Assembly: GCA_007117785.1 (NCBI GenBank) | Contig: SKFV01000008.1 | Location: forward strand, 1-15,159 | Direction: 5' to 3' | Length of the DNA stretch: 15,159 nt | Source: Pseudomonas sp. | GTDB taxonomy: Bacteria > Pseudomonadota > Gammaproteobacteria > Pseudomonadales > Pseudomonadaceae | In this document: positions 1 through 7,238 of the stretch, in pieces | Layout: each line of letters starts with the position of its first letter | How positions within the stretch are numbered: the first letter of the stretch is position 1 | Notes under the pieces: model-generated | Databases searched by the model: none | Told to the model about the DNA's origin: nothing | Seen by the model: only the letters and a program-made list of their open reading frames with translations | Translations under genes and position numbers: made by a program

Positions 1-2
1 CA

Positions 3-707
3 GTCAGTGCCGCTGCCGGCTACAAGACCCTGGTCATTGACCTGGATCCTCAGGCCAACTCCAGTCATTACCTGATGGGTGATGGCCTGGCCGATGTTGA
101 TCTGACCATTGCCGACTTCTTTACCTCAACGCTGGGTAGCAGCCTGTTCGCCAAGAAAGCAGAACAGTATGTCACCGAAACTCCGTTTGAGAATCTCTGG
201 CTGATGCCGGCCAGTGCCGAGTTGAGCGAGCTGCAGCACAAGCTGGAGTCGCGCTACAAGATCCTCAAGTTGCGCAAGCTGCTCAAGGATCTCAAAGGCA
301 GCTATGAGCGGATCTATATCGATACCGCCCCGGCATTCAACTTCTACACCATTTCCGCGCTGATCGCCGCCGATCGCTGTCTGATTCCCTTCGACTGCGA
401 TGCCTTCTCGCGCAAAGCGCTCTACGGCCTGCTTGAAGAGCTGGAAGAAATCCGTGACGAGCACAACGAAGATTTGGCGGTAGAAGGCATTATCGTCAAC
501 CAGTACCAGTCGCGCGCTTCACTGCCGCAGCAGATGCTGGCCGAGCTGGTTGACGAAGGTTTACCGGTCATACCGGTCTACCTGCCAGCCTCGGTGCGTA
601 TGCGCGAGTCACATCAGGCCAATACACCGCTGATATTCCTTGATGGCCGGCACAAGCTGACCCAGCAATTCATTGCCTTGCACGACCATCTGGAAAATAA
701 CGGCTGA
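3..707 (+). CDS. ParA/MinD-family ATPase, 5' end missing
   Basis: The open frame enters from the left edge, so the N-terminus is outside the window; 234 residues are visible. The deviant Walker A motif (KGGxGKT/S) expected about 25 residues upstream is therefore not seen. Just inside the window is LVIDLDPQANSS, the typical ParA 'DxDPQ' segment, and later RIYIDTAPAF, the Walker B-like strand; both are diagnostic of the ParA/Soj P-loop ATPases that position chromosomes, plasmids or protein clusters. An internal ATG at 75 is not the start because the conserved segment precedes it. No ParB-like gene follows, so it is probably an orphan chromosomal ParA of unknown cargo rather than the partition ParA. 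It converges on the stress-protein gene with a 27-bp gap. Confidence 0.88.
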   Translation, partial: VSAAAGYKTLVIDLDPQANSSHYLMGDGLADVDLTIADFFTSTLGSSLFAKKAEQYVTETPFENLWLMPASAELSELQHKLESRYKILKLRKLLKDLKGSYERIYIDTAPAFNFYTISALIAADRCLIPFDCDAFSRKALYGLLEELEEIRDEHNEDLAVEGIIVNQYQSRASLPQQMLAELVDEGLPVIPVYLPASVRMRESHQANTPLIFLDGRHKLTQQFIALHDHLENNG

Positions 708-734
708 CAGCAGAGCCTGGCTTCCATCGGGAGA

Positions 735-1568
735 CTAGCGTGCTACCAGAACATCACAGGGTGGCTGGCGCAGCAGTTCAAGCGCCAAGCCGCCCAGCAG
801 CGCTTCACCCAAACCACTACGTCCATGACTGCCGAGGGCAAGAAAGCCGGGCTTGCGGATGCTGACGGTGCGCTGCAGCTCGGCAAGGACGCCGCCGTTG
901 GTGACATCCAGACTGAACTCGGGGCGTGGAATGTCCATCAATTCGAGAGTTTCCAGTTCATCCTCCAGCAAATTGCCCAGCGTTTCCTGCTGTTCGGCCG
1001 TGTATTTGACCAGGGCGCTGTGACCACCCCAGCGGGTGCTCATGGGTGGATGACAGATATGCATGGCGTGCAGGTGCCCACCGTTGACCAGCATGGCAGC
1101 GGTGCGCAGGCCCTGACTGGCACAGGCTGAAGCGTCCAGTGCCACCAAGCCTTGCTGATAGTCGGCCTGTTCGCTGACGACCAGCAACACCGGCACTGAG
1201 GCCAGGCGACTAACGCGCTCCAGGGTGGTGCCGACAAACAGCTCGGGGCTGGATTGATGGTGCTGGCCAAGAATGATCAGACTGGCATCTTCTTCGACAG
1301 CATTGCGCAGGATGGTTTCGGCGATGCGCCCGGCCTCGACCACAAGTTTCACATCCAGTGCCGGCTCGGGTGCGCAGCGCGCAAGCTGCTCCTGAGCCAG
1401 TCCTTCCGCTTCTTTGCGGCGCCGATCGCGCGTATGCAGCGGCAGCGCAGAGTCTACACTGTGCAGCACGATCAGGCGTGCCTGGTGCTCGGCGGCAAGC
1501 TGGCAGGCGCGCTTGAGGGCAAGATCGGATTCGGGACTGAAGTCAGTCGCCATCAACAAAGTAGTCAT
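735..1568 (-). CDS. tandem-domain universal stress protein (UspA family)
   Basis: A 277-residue protein with two Usp domains (about residues 1-133 and 138-277), the double-domain form of a small cytoplasmic nucleotide-binding protein induced by starvation or low oxygen. The N-terminus MTTLLMATDFSPESD has the early Asp (D9) used in ATP binding. The C-terminal domain keeps a nearly complete nucleotide loop, G246-x2-G249-x9-G259-G260 (GSHGRSGLGEALLGG), with Gly in place of the usual Ser/Thr. The equivalent N-terminal loop (GQHHQSSPELFVGTT) is degenerate, so probably only one half binds nucleotide. A GGGAGAA ribosome site precedes the ATG. It diverges from metY. The order ParA-Usp-metY matches what I recall around PA5027 (UspO) of P. 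aeruginosa. A perfect ANR box was not found upstream. Confidence 0.92.
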   Translation of the reverse strand: MTTLLMATDFSPESDLALKRACQLAAEHQARLIVLHSVDSALPLHTRDRRRKEAEGLAQEQLARCAPEPALDVKLVVEAGRIAETILRNAVEEDASLIILGQHHQSSPELFVGTTLERVSRLASVPVLLVVSEQADYQQGLVALDASACASQGLRTAAMLVNGGHLHAMHICHPPMSTRWGGHSALVKYTAEQQETLGNLLEDELETLELMDIPRPEFSLDVTNGGVLAELQRTVSIRKPGFLALGSHGRSGLGEALLGGLALELLRQPPCDVLVAR

Positions 1569-1621
1569 TGGGATTCTCCCGGTGGCAAGTCTGACTCGAG
1601 TATGTCACGTCAGTGAGACAC

Positions 1622-1654
1622 TTGTCTTGACCTGGGGCAGTGTCTATCAATTGA
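1622..1654 (+). promoter_or_regulatory. candidate sigma-70 promoter of metY with TCAATTGA palindrome
   Basis: In the divergent gap between the stress gene and metY, TTGTCT (1622-1627) and TATCAA (1645-1650) are separated by 17 bp, each 4 of 6 matches to consensus, which would put the start near 1657 and leave a leader of about 59 nt. The -10 overlaps a perfect 8-bp palindrome TCAATTGA (1647-1654), a possible operator. This is pattern matching only; no riboswitch-like structure was recognised. Confidence 0.3.
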
Positions 1655-1715
1655 CCCCGTCCCGTGACTTGGGCATGCTCGCGGGGATACACCCCAACAG
1701 AGCAAGGACACGACA

Positions 1716-2990
1716 ATGAAGCTCGAAACACTCGCCATTCACGCCGGTTTTTCCCCTGACCCGACCACCAAAGCGGTTGCGGTGCCGATTTACCAGACCA
1801 CTTCCTACGCTTTTGATAATACCCAGCACGGTGCAGACCTGTTTGATCTCAAGGTACCGGGGAACATCTACACGCGGATCATGAACCCGACCAACGATGT
1901 GCTGGAACAGAGAGTGGCAGCCATGGAGGGCGGTGTTGCCGGCCTGGCCTTTGCATCGGGGATGGCGGCCATTACCGCGGCGATCCAGACGCTGGCCGAG
2001 GCGGGTGACAACATTGTATCCGTGGCCAAGCTGTATGGCGGTACCTACAACCTCTTTGCGCATACCTTGCCGCGACAGGGGATCGAGGTGCGTTTTGCCG
2101 ATCATGCGGATATTGGTGCGCTGGAAGCCTTGATTGATGAGCGCACCAAGGCGGTTTTCTGTGAGTCCGTTGGCAACCCCTCTGGCAATGTGATTGATCT
2201 GGCTGCGCTGGCTGCAGCTGCTCATCGCAAAGGGGTGCCCTTGATGGTCGATAACACGGTGGCTACGCCAGCACTGTGTCGGCCGATCGAGCATGGTGCA
2301 GATATCGTGGTGCATTCCCTGACCAAGTATATCGGCGGTCATGGCACCACTGTGGGTGGGATGGTGGTTGATGGGGGTACTTTCCCATGGGCTGACCATG
2401 CTGACCGCTTTCCGTTGCTGAATACGCCTGATCCGTCCTACCACGGTGTGGTCTATACCGAGGCCTTTGGGCCGGCTGCCTTCATTGGCCGCTGCCGGGT
2501 GGTACCTTTGCGCAATATGGGTGCGGCCTTGTCGCCGTTCAACGCCTTCCAGATTCTGATGGGGCTGGAGACGCTGTCGCTGCGCATGGAGCGGCATTGC
2601 GAAAATGCGCAAAAAGTTGCGCAGTATTTGCAGGATCATGAGCAGGTGGAATGGGTGCAGTACGCGGGCTTGCCGGATCATCCGGAGCATGCGCTGGCGC
2701 AGCGCTATATGGGTGGTACGCCGGCGTCGATTCTGTCTTTCGGCATCAAGGGTGGCGAGGCGGCCGGTGCGCGCTTTATTGATGCGCTGGAGTTGATTGT
2801 GCGACTGGTGAATATCGGTGATGCCAAGTCACTGGCGTGTCATCCGGCGTCGACCACCCATCGGCAGTTGAATGATGCGGAGCTGGCGCGAGCCGGTGTC
2901 AGTCGCGAGATGGTGCGTCTGTCGATTGGTATCGAGCATATTGACGATATTCTGGCTGATCTGACTCAAGCTCTGGCTGCTGCGAAGTGA
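1716..2990 (+). CDS. metY: O-acetylhomoserine sulfhydrylase (MetY), PLP enzyme
   Basis: A 424-residue Cys/Met-metabolism PLP enzyme; it makes homocysteine from O-acetyl-L-homoserine and sulfide in the cytosol (direct sulfhydrylation branch of methionine synthesis). Visible landmarks are the start KLETLAIHAGF, the phosphate-contacting YTR at 52-54, SGMAAI at 81-86, the PLP-ring Asp in VDNT (D179) and the Schiff-base lysine K204 in SLTKYIGGHG. The length (about 425) and the region around TVGGMVVDGGTFPW fit the long MetY group rather than the ~400-residue O-succinylhomoserine enzyme MetZ, cystathionine synthase MetB or lyase MetC, but substrate choice is inferred from family resemblance. An AAGGA site at 1704-1708 supports the ATG at 1716. 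It is monocistronic, converging with the permease gene. Confidence 0.93.
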   Translation: MKLETLAIHAGFSPDPTTKAVAVPIYQTTSYAFDNTQHGADLFDLKVPGNIYTRIMNPTNDVLEQRVAAMEGGVAGLAFASGMAAITAAIQTLAEAGDNIVSVAKLYGGTYNLFAHTLPRQGIEVRFADHADIGALEALIDERTKAVFCESVGNPSGNVIDLAALAAAAHRKGVPLMVDNTVATPALCRPIEHGADIVVHSLTKYIGGHGTTVGGMVVDGGTFPWADHADRFPLLNTPDPSYHGVVYTEAFGPAAFIGRCRVVPLRNMGAALSPFNAFQILMGLETLSLRMERHCENAQKVAQYLQDHEQVEWVQYAGLPDHPEHALAQRYMGGTPASILSFGIKGGEAAGARFIDALELIVRLVNIGDAKSLACHPASTTHRQLNDAELARAGVSREMVRLSIGIEHIDDILADLTQALAAAK

Positions 2991-3001
2991 TTTGCAGCAG
3001 C
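2976..3001. terminator. 8-bp hairpin across the metY stop codon (possible weak terminator)
   Basis: GCTGCTGC (2976-2983) and GCAGCAGC (2994-3001) form a perfect 8-bp stem with a 10-nt loop that contains the metY stop codon. It sits in the 38-bp convergent gap, where a bidirectional terminator would be expected, but neither strand has a U-run behind it, so it may only stabilise 3' ends. Confidence 0.3.
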
Positions 3002-3028
3002 GCTTGATGCATCGACCACACGGCACAA

Positions 3029-4825
3029 TCACTCAGGAAACAGCGGCCAAATCAGCGGAATGATCAGCGTGGCGGTGCCCCACATAATCAGGTTGAGGGG
3101 TACCCCGATGCGCAGGAAGTCGCTGAACCGGTAGCCGCCAGCGCTATAGACGAAAGTGTTGGTCTGGTAGCCGATGGGGGTGGCGAAGCTGGCGCTGGCG
3201 GCGAACATGACGGCGACCACGAAGGGGCGCGGGTCGGCGCCGAGTTGCAGAGCGACGCCGATGGCAATCGGAGTGACCAGCACGGCAACGGCGTTGTTGC
3301 TGACCATTTCGGTGAGCACCGAGGTCAGCAGGTAGATGAAAGACAGCATGAACAGCGGGCCAAGAACGGGTGACAATGCCATCATCTGGGTGACTATATT
3401 GTCGACGAGGCCAACCTTGTTCATGGCAATACTGATTGCCAGCATGCCGAAAATGATCATCAGGATGCGCCAGTCGATGGCCTTGTAGGCATCTTCGGTG
3501 TCCAGGCAGCCGGTGGCGATAACGATGGCGGCAGCAATCATCGCCAGGCCTTCGATCGGCATCACCTTGAGCGCGGCCAGCAGCATGACGCCGAGTACCG
3601 CAGCAATGGCGATGGGTGCCTTATTGCGCCGGTAGGCGCGTTCCTGCACGGTGTTGAGGCTGATCAGTTCGCCGTTATCGGCAAATTTCTTGATCTGGGC
3701 GGGGGTGCCCTCAACCAGCATGACATCGCCGAACTGCAGCTGGAAGTCGTCCAGGTTGTCCTGAATGTTGTCATTGTGGCGGTGTACCGCAAGCACGTGA
3801 ATGCCGTAACGCGCAGTCAGGTTGAGGTCGCGCATGGGGCGGTGACTGTAGCGTGAATTGCGTCCAACAATGGCTTCGGCCAGCACCACGTCACGGGTGG
3901 AGATGGTCTCGAATTGCGTGGCTTGTTCATGGTTGAAGGCCAGCAAGCCCTGCTGGCGCAGTTCGACGAAGTCCTGCATGTTGGCGTGCAATACCAGACG
4001 GTCGCCGGCCTGCAACACGGTTTCCTTGTCCGGTGCAGGGATTTCGTCATCGCCACGGAACAGACGAATCACCTGAATCCCGCTGCCGCCATTGAGTTTG
4101 GCTTCACTGATGTTGCGGCCGATCACGCTGGAGTCCTGCGGCACCAGCAATTCAGTCATGAATGGCCGGCTCTGGTCCGGGCGCAGTTGCTTGGACAGGC
4201 TCTCCCGGTTGGGCAGTAGGCGGTGGCCGACCAGCATGATAAAGGCCAGCCCGATCAGCGACATGATCAGCCCCGGCAGGGTGATCTCGAACATGCCGAA
4301 GGGCTCCATGCCGTGCTGTCGAGCGACGCCATCGACCAGAATATTGGTGGAGGTGCCGATCATGGTCATGCTGCCACCGAGAATGGTGGCATAAGACAGA
4401 GGGATCAGCATTTTTGAAGGTTTGCTGCCAACCTGATTGGCTAGGGCAATGGCGACCGGGGTGAGGATGGCGACCACTGGCGTGTTGTTGATAAAGGTCG
4501 ACAGCAGTAGGCCAGTTACCATCAAGGTAAACAGTGTTCGCATAGGACTGCCGCCACTCAAGCGTGACAGGCCATTACCGAGGCGTTCAACACAGCCAGT
4601 ACGCTCCAGCGCGGCAGAAAGCACAAATAGGCAGGCAATAGTGATGGGCGCACTATTGGACATGACGCTAAGCACGTCGGCGGGGGTCAGCAGGGTGCTG
4701 ACCAGCAACACGGCGACGGCGATGCCCACCACAACGTCGGGGCTGAATTTCTCCCGCGCAAAGGCATAAAACACCCAGACCAGCAGGGCGGCTACACCAA
4801 ACATTGGCAGGGAGTCCCAGCTCAT
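3029..4825 (-). CDS. SLC13/DASS-type permease with two TrkA-C (RCK_C) domains
   Basis: A 598-residue inner-membrane transporter of the ion-transporter superfamily: an N-terminal membrane half (about 1-205), a soluble insert holding two TrkA-C domains (about 222-295 and 308-390, both ending in the QxGDxLxLxG-like pattern), then a C-terminal membrane half (about 403-596). The paired transport signatures of the family are present: INNTP at 112-116 with GTSTN at 157-161 in the first half, and SNN at 509-511 with TPIGYQTN at 549-556 in the second. Relatives carry sulfate, dicarboxylates or other anions with Na+ or H+. The adjacency of metY makes sulfate or another sulfur anion attractive, but that is context only. 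GAGAGAAG lies shortly upstream of the ATG. Transcription converges on metY. Confidence 0.9.
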   Translation of the reverse strand: MSWDSLPMFGVAALLVWVFYAFAREKFSPDVVVGIAVAVLLVSTLLTPADVLSVMSNSAPITIACLFVLSAALERTGCVERLGNGLSRLSGGSPMRTLFTLMVTGLLLSTFINNTPVVAILTPVAIALANQVGSKPSKMLIPLSYATILGGSMTMIGTSTNILVDGVARQHGMEPFGMFEITLPGLIMSLIGLAFIMLVGHRLLPNRESLSKQLRPDQSRPFMTELLVPQDSSVIGRNISEAKLNGGSGIQVIRLFRGDDEIPAPDKETVLQAGDRLVLHANMQDFVELRQQGLLAFNHEQATQFETISTRDVVLAEAIVGRNSRYSHRPMRDLNLTARYGIHVLAVHRHNDNIQDNLDDFQLQFGDVMLVEGTPAQIKKFADNGELISLNTVQERAYRRNKAPIAIAAVLGVMLLAALKVMPIEGLAMIAAAIVIATGCLDTEDAYKAIDWRILMIIFGMLAISIAMNKVGLVDNIVTQMMALSPVLGPLFMLSFIYLLTSVLTEMVSNNAVAVLVTPIAIGVALQLGADPRPFVVAVMFAASASFATPIGYQTNTFVYSAGGYRFSDFLRIGVPLNLIMWGTATLIIPLIWPLFPE

Positions 4826-5125
4826 CAGGCTTCTCTCGTGAGGTAGCGGTAATTAACAGGCAGGTGGCAAACATAAAGGGCTGCATTGTATGTGTCCAAG
4901 TACAAAAAACACTTTTTATATGACTTTTTGATATAAGCGATCGTGCTGTGCCTCGCATCCGTGAGGCATTGACTCGCTCGTCAGGAAGATTGCCTTATAA
5001 CTTTGTATCAGCCGGTGTAATGAGCCCCTGCTGTCCTTGACCCTGTGCAGGGTGCGCCGTACTGTTCAAACGGTCGTATGAACTTGGCCGGCCAGTATGC
5101 TCTGGCGGCCCATTGGAGAACGAAA
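4826..5125. other. 300-bp intergenic region between divergent permease and acyl-CoA dehydrogenase genes
   Basis: The region must hold the promoters of both flanking genes. It contains an AT-rich segment with a 12-bp direct repeat ACTTTTT (4911-4917 and 4923-4929, each followed by ATAT-rich sequence), a dyad TGCCTC-N8-GAGGCA (4949-4954/4963-4968), a TTGACT (4969-4974) and TATAAC (4996-5001) pair whose 21-bp spacing is too long for a standard promoter, a small dyad CCCTG-TG-CAGGG (5041-5052) and the PsrA-like palindrome listed separately. No credible gene is seen. An in-frame ATG at 5045 exists, but the protein start is at 5126. Confidence 0.6.
5064..5083. promoter_or_regulatory. PsrA-like operator upstream of the first acyl-CoA dehydrogenase
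   Basis: GTTCAAACGGTCGTATGAAC is a 20-bp imperfect palindrome (8 of 10 positions symmetrical). Its core, CAAAC-N4-GTATG, differs at one base from the CAAAC-N2-4-GTTTG motif that I recall for PsrA, the TetR-type, long-chain-fatty-acid-responsive repressor of beta-oxidation genes in Pseudomonas. It lies 42 bp before the ATG of a fatty acyl-CoA dehydrogenase, exactly where such a repressor would act. The assignment rests on this one site. Confidence 0.45.
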
Positions 5126-6916
5126 ATGCCTAGCTACAATGCCCCCTTGCGCGATATGCGCTTTGTGATCAATGAAGTATTAGATTTCAATGCCGGCTAT
5201 GAGGCCTTTGGTCTTGAAGAGGTCACGCCTGACCTGGTCAGTGCAGTGCTGGATGAAGCAGCCAAGTTTACCGGTAGTGTCCTTGCCCCGTTGAACCGCA
5301 CGGGCGATGAGGAAGGCTGCAGCATTGATGATGGTGTGGTCACCACCCCCGCTGGCTTCAAGGAAGCCTACCAGCAGTATATCGACAATGGTTGGGGCTC
5401 GATGACCGGGCCGGTCGAGTACGGTGGTCAGGGTTTGCCTGCTTCTTTGGGCCTGGTGCTGGCAGAGATGGTCGCCTCGGCCAACTATTCCTTCAGCATG
5501 TTTCCCGGTCTGTCCCAAGGCTGTCAGGCGGCCATTCGTGCCCATGGTAATGATGACCAGAAAGACCTCTACCTTAACAAGCTGGTCCCCGGTACCTGGA
5601 CGGGCACCATGTGTCTGACCGAGCCGCATTGCGGTACAGATCTGGGTCTGACCAAGACCCGTGCGGTACCCCAGGCCGATGGCAGCTACAAGATTACCGG
5701 CACCAAGATCTTTATTTCCTGTGGCGAGCACGACATGGCCGAGAACATCGTCCATCTGGTCCTGGCCAAGCTGCCGGACGCGCCAGCCGGTACCAAGGGC
5801 ATTTCCATGTTCATCGTGCCCAAGTACCTGCCTGATGCAAGCGGTGAAGTGGGTGAGCGCAATTCCCTGAAGTGTGGCTCGCTGGAGCACAAGATGGGCA
5901 TCAAGGCCTCTCCGACCTGCGTGATGAACTTTGACGATGCAACCGGTTTCCTGGTTGGCGAAGCCAACAAGGGCCTGAACTACATGTTTACAATGATGAA
6001 CCATGCGCGCCTGGGTACCGGTATGCAGGGTATGTGTCATGGTGAAGCCTCGTATCAGACCGCCCTTGAATATGCCAAGGACCGTCTGCAGATGCGTGCC
6101 CTCTCGGGTGCTGCTGAGCCGGACAAGCCCGCTGACCCGATCATCGTGCATCCTGACGTACGACGCATGCTGCTGACCATGAAGGCGTTCAACGAAGGCA
6201 ACCGTGCGCTGACCTATTACACCGCACAGCTGCTGGACAAGGCGCATTATTCCAAGGATGACGCTGAGCGTGCCGATGCTGATGAGCAGCTGGCATTCCT
6301 GACGCCTATTTGTAAAGCCTTCATGACCGAGACTGGTCTTGAAGCAACCAATCTGGGTATGCAGGTGCTTGGTGGCCATGGCTATGTGCGTGAGTGGGGC
6401 CAAGAGCAGCAGGTACGTGATTGCCGTATTGCCCTGATCTACGAAGGCACCAATGGTATTCAGGCGCTGGATCTGCTGGGTCGCAAGGTGCTGATGACCC
6501 AGGGCAAGACCATGCGCGCCTTTACCAAGCAGGTACACAAGTTCTGCCAGGCCAACGAAGGTCACGCGCAGCTGGGTGAATACGTTAACCAACTGAGTAC
6601 CCTGAATGCCCAGTGGGGTGAGCAGGTGCAGAAGATCGGTATGAAGGCGATGCAGAACCGTGAAGAAATCGGTGCGGCGTCGATGGATTTCCTGATGTAC
6701 TCCGGTTACGTCACCCTGGCCTTCCTGTGGCTGAAAATGGCCGTATCTGCTCAGGCGGAACTGGATGCCGGTACCAGCGAGAAGGACTTCTATCAGGCCA
6801 AGCTGGCCACTCAGGCGTTCTACTTCAAGCGTCTGTTGCCGCGTGCCCAGGCCCACCTGGCGGCACTGGAGTCCGGTGCTGATAACCTGATGGATATCGC
6901 CGTCGGTCAGTTCTGA
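5126..6916 (+). CDS. acyl-CoA dehydrogenase, ~600-residue type (FadE/DmdC-like), copy 1
   Basis: A 596-residue FAD-dependent acyl-CoA dehydrogenase, which introduces the trans-2 double bond in the first step of beta-oxidation. The start at 5126 is chosen because GGAGAA sits 5 nt before it and the encoded MPSYNAPLRDMRF aligns with the neighbour's MADYKAPLRDIRF; an upstream ATG at 5045 would add 27 unlike residues. Landmarks: flavin/substrate loop MCLTEPHCGTDLG (162-174), middle beta-domain GTKIFISCGEHD (192-203), QVLGGHGYVREWGQEQ (413-428), and catalytic base E440 in YEGTNGIQALDLLGRK. The C-terminal ~130 residues form the extra domain typical of the long bacterial type. In PAO1 the similar tandem genes PA0506-PA0508 (fadE1/fadE2) act on long- and medium-chain substrates; UniProt-style labels such as methylmercaptopropionyl-CoA dehydrogenase apply to relatives. 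Chain length is not deducible here. Confidence 0.93.
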   Translation: MPSYNAPLRDMRFVINEVLDFNAGYEAFGLEEVTPDLVSAVLDEAAKFTGSVLAPLNRTGDEEGCSIDDGVVTTPAGFKEAYQQYIDNGWGSMTGPVEYGGQGLPASLGLVLAEMVASANYSFSMFPGLSQGCQAAIRAHGNDDQKDLYLNKLVPGTWTGTMCLTEPHCGTDLGLTKTRAVPQADGSYKITGTKIFISCGEHDMAENIVHLVLAKLPDAPAGTKGISMFIVPKYLPDASGEVGERNSLKCGSLEHKMGIKASPTCVMNFDDATGFLVGEANKGLNYMFTMMNHARLGTGMQGMCHGEASYQTALEYAKDRLQMRALSGAAEPDKPADPIIVHPDVRRMLLTMKAFNEGNRALTYYTAQLLDKAHYSKDDAERADADEQLAFLTPICKAFMTETGLEATNLGMQVLGGHGYVREWGQEQQVRDCRIALIYEGTNGIQALDLLGRKVLMTQGKTMRAFTKQVHKFCQANEGHAQLGEYVNQLSTLNAQWGEQVQKIGMKAMQNREEIGAASMDFLMYSGYVTLAFLWLKMAVSAQAELDAGTSEKDFYQAKLATQAFYFKRLLPRAQAHLAALESGADNLMDIAVGQF

Positions 6917-6929
6917 TCCAGCCTGCAGT

Positions 6930-6960
6930 AAAAAAAGCCCCGCTCGTCGGGGCTTTTTTG
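6930..6960 (+). terminator. strong intrinsic terminator after acyl-CoA dehydrogenase copy 1
   Basis: GCCCCG (6937-6942), loop CTCGT, CGGGGC (6948-6953), followed by six T and preceded by a run of A, so the stem extends through A-T pairs and the element can work in both directions. It begins 14 nt after the stop codon and separates the two paralogous dehydrogenase genes into independent transcripts. Confidence 0.93.
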
Positions 6961-7164
6961 TGTCTGTTTATTCCCCTGCCAGCAAGCATTTGCCCCTGCG
7001 GCCTGACATGGTGCGGGCATTGGACCCGTGGCAATCCATACTGACTACTGCTCCCGGCGCCGCTTGAAGCCCGTCGCAATTGGCTGTGTCGAATCATGAT
7101 GCGACAAAAATGCTCTTTCTGTGACCGCTTCTAATATAAAAGTCACAATCAGACGCTATCTAAC

Positions 7165-7231
7165 CAATCGTTGTAAGGCTACAATTAGCGTATGTCCTGG
7201 TATGGTCCGGACGCAACGATTGCTAGAGGAG
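7165..7231 (+). promoter_or_regulatory. candidate promoter and inverted repeat before acyl-CoA dehydrogenase copy 2
   Basis: The 278-bp gap after the terminator holds no gene. Near its end is TACAAT (7180-7185, 5 of 6 to the -10 consensus), without a good -35, suggesting activator dependence. It is flanked by a perfect 9-bp inverted repeat, CAATCGTTG (7165-7173) and CAACGATTG (7214-7222), whose centres are 49 bp apart, and an 8-bp palindrome GTCCGGAC (7205-7212). A GAGGAG ribosome site (7226-7231) ends 7 nt before the ATG. The PsrA-like sequence seen before copy 1 is absent here, so the two copies may be controlled differently. Confidence 0.4.
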
Positions 7232-7238
7232 TTTCCCC

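Noticed and set aside
1628..1654. ANR/Fnr box between the stress-protein gene and metY
   Set aside because: TTGAC and ATCAA half-sites occur but with the wrong spacing (not N4).
1647..2690. 347-codon open frame antisense to metY
   Set aside because: No family motifs; rich in His/Arg/Gln as expected for the complement of a GC-rich gene.
5045..5125. Upstream ATG at 5045 as the start of acyl-CoA dehydrogenase copy 1
   Set aside because: It would add 27 residues unlike the paralogue and place the PsrA-like palindrome inside the gene; 5126 has a good SD and aligning N-terminus.
5180..6856. 558-codon open frame antisense to acyl-CoA dehydrogenase copy 1 (a similar 447-codon frame lies antisense to copy 2, 7185-8528)
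   Set aside because: Composition-driven mirror frames; the translations show no recognisable domain, and the sense strands encode clear full-length enzymes with catalytic motifs.
6825..7097. 90-codon minus-strand frame across the end of acyl-CoA dehydrogenase copy 1
   Set aside because: It crosses the bidirectional terminator and the coding region, has no SD or recognisable similarity, and is biased in composition.
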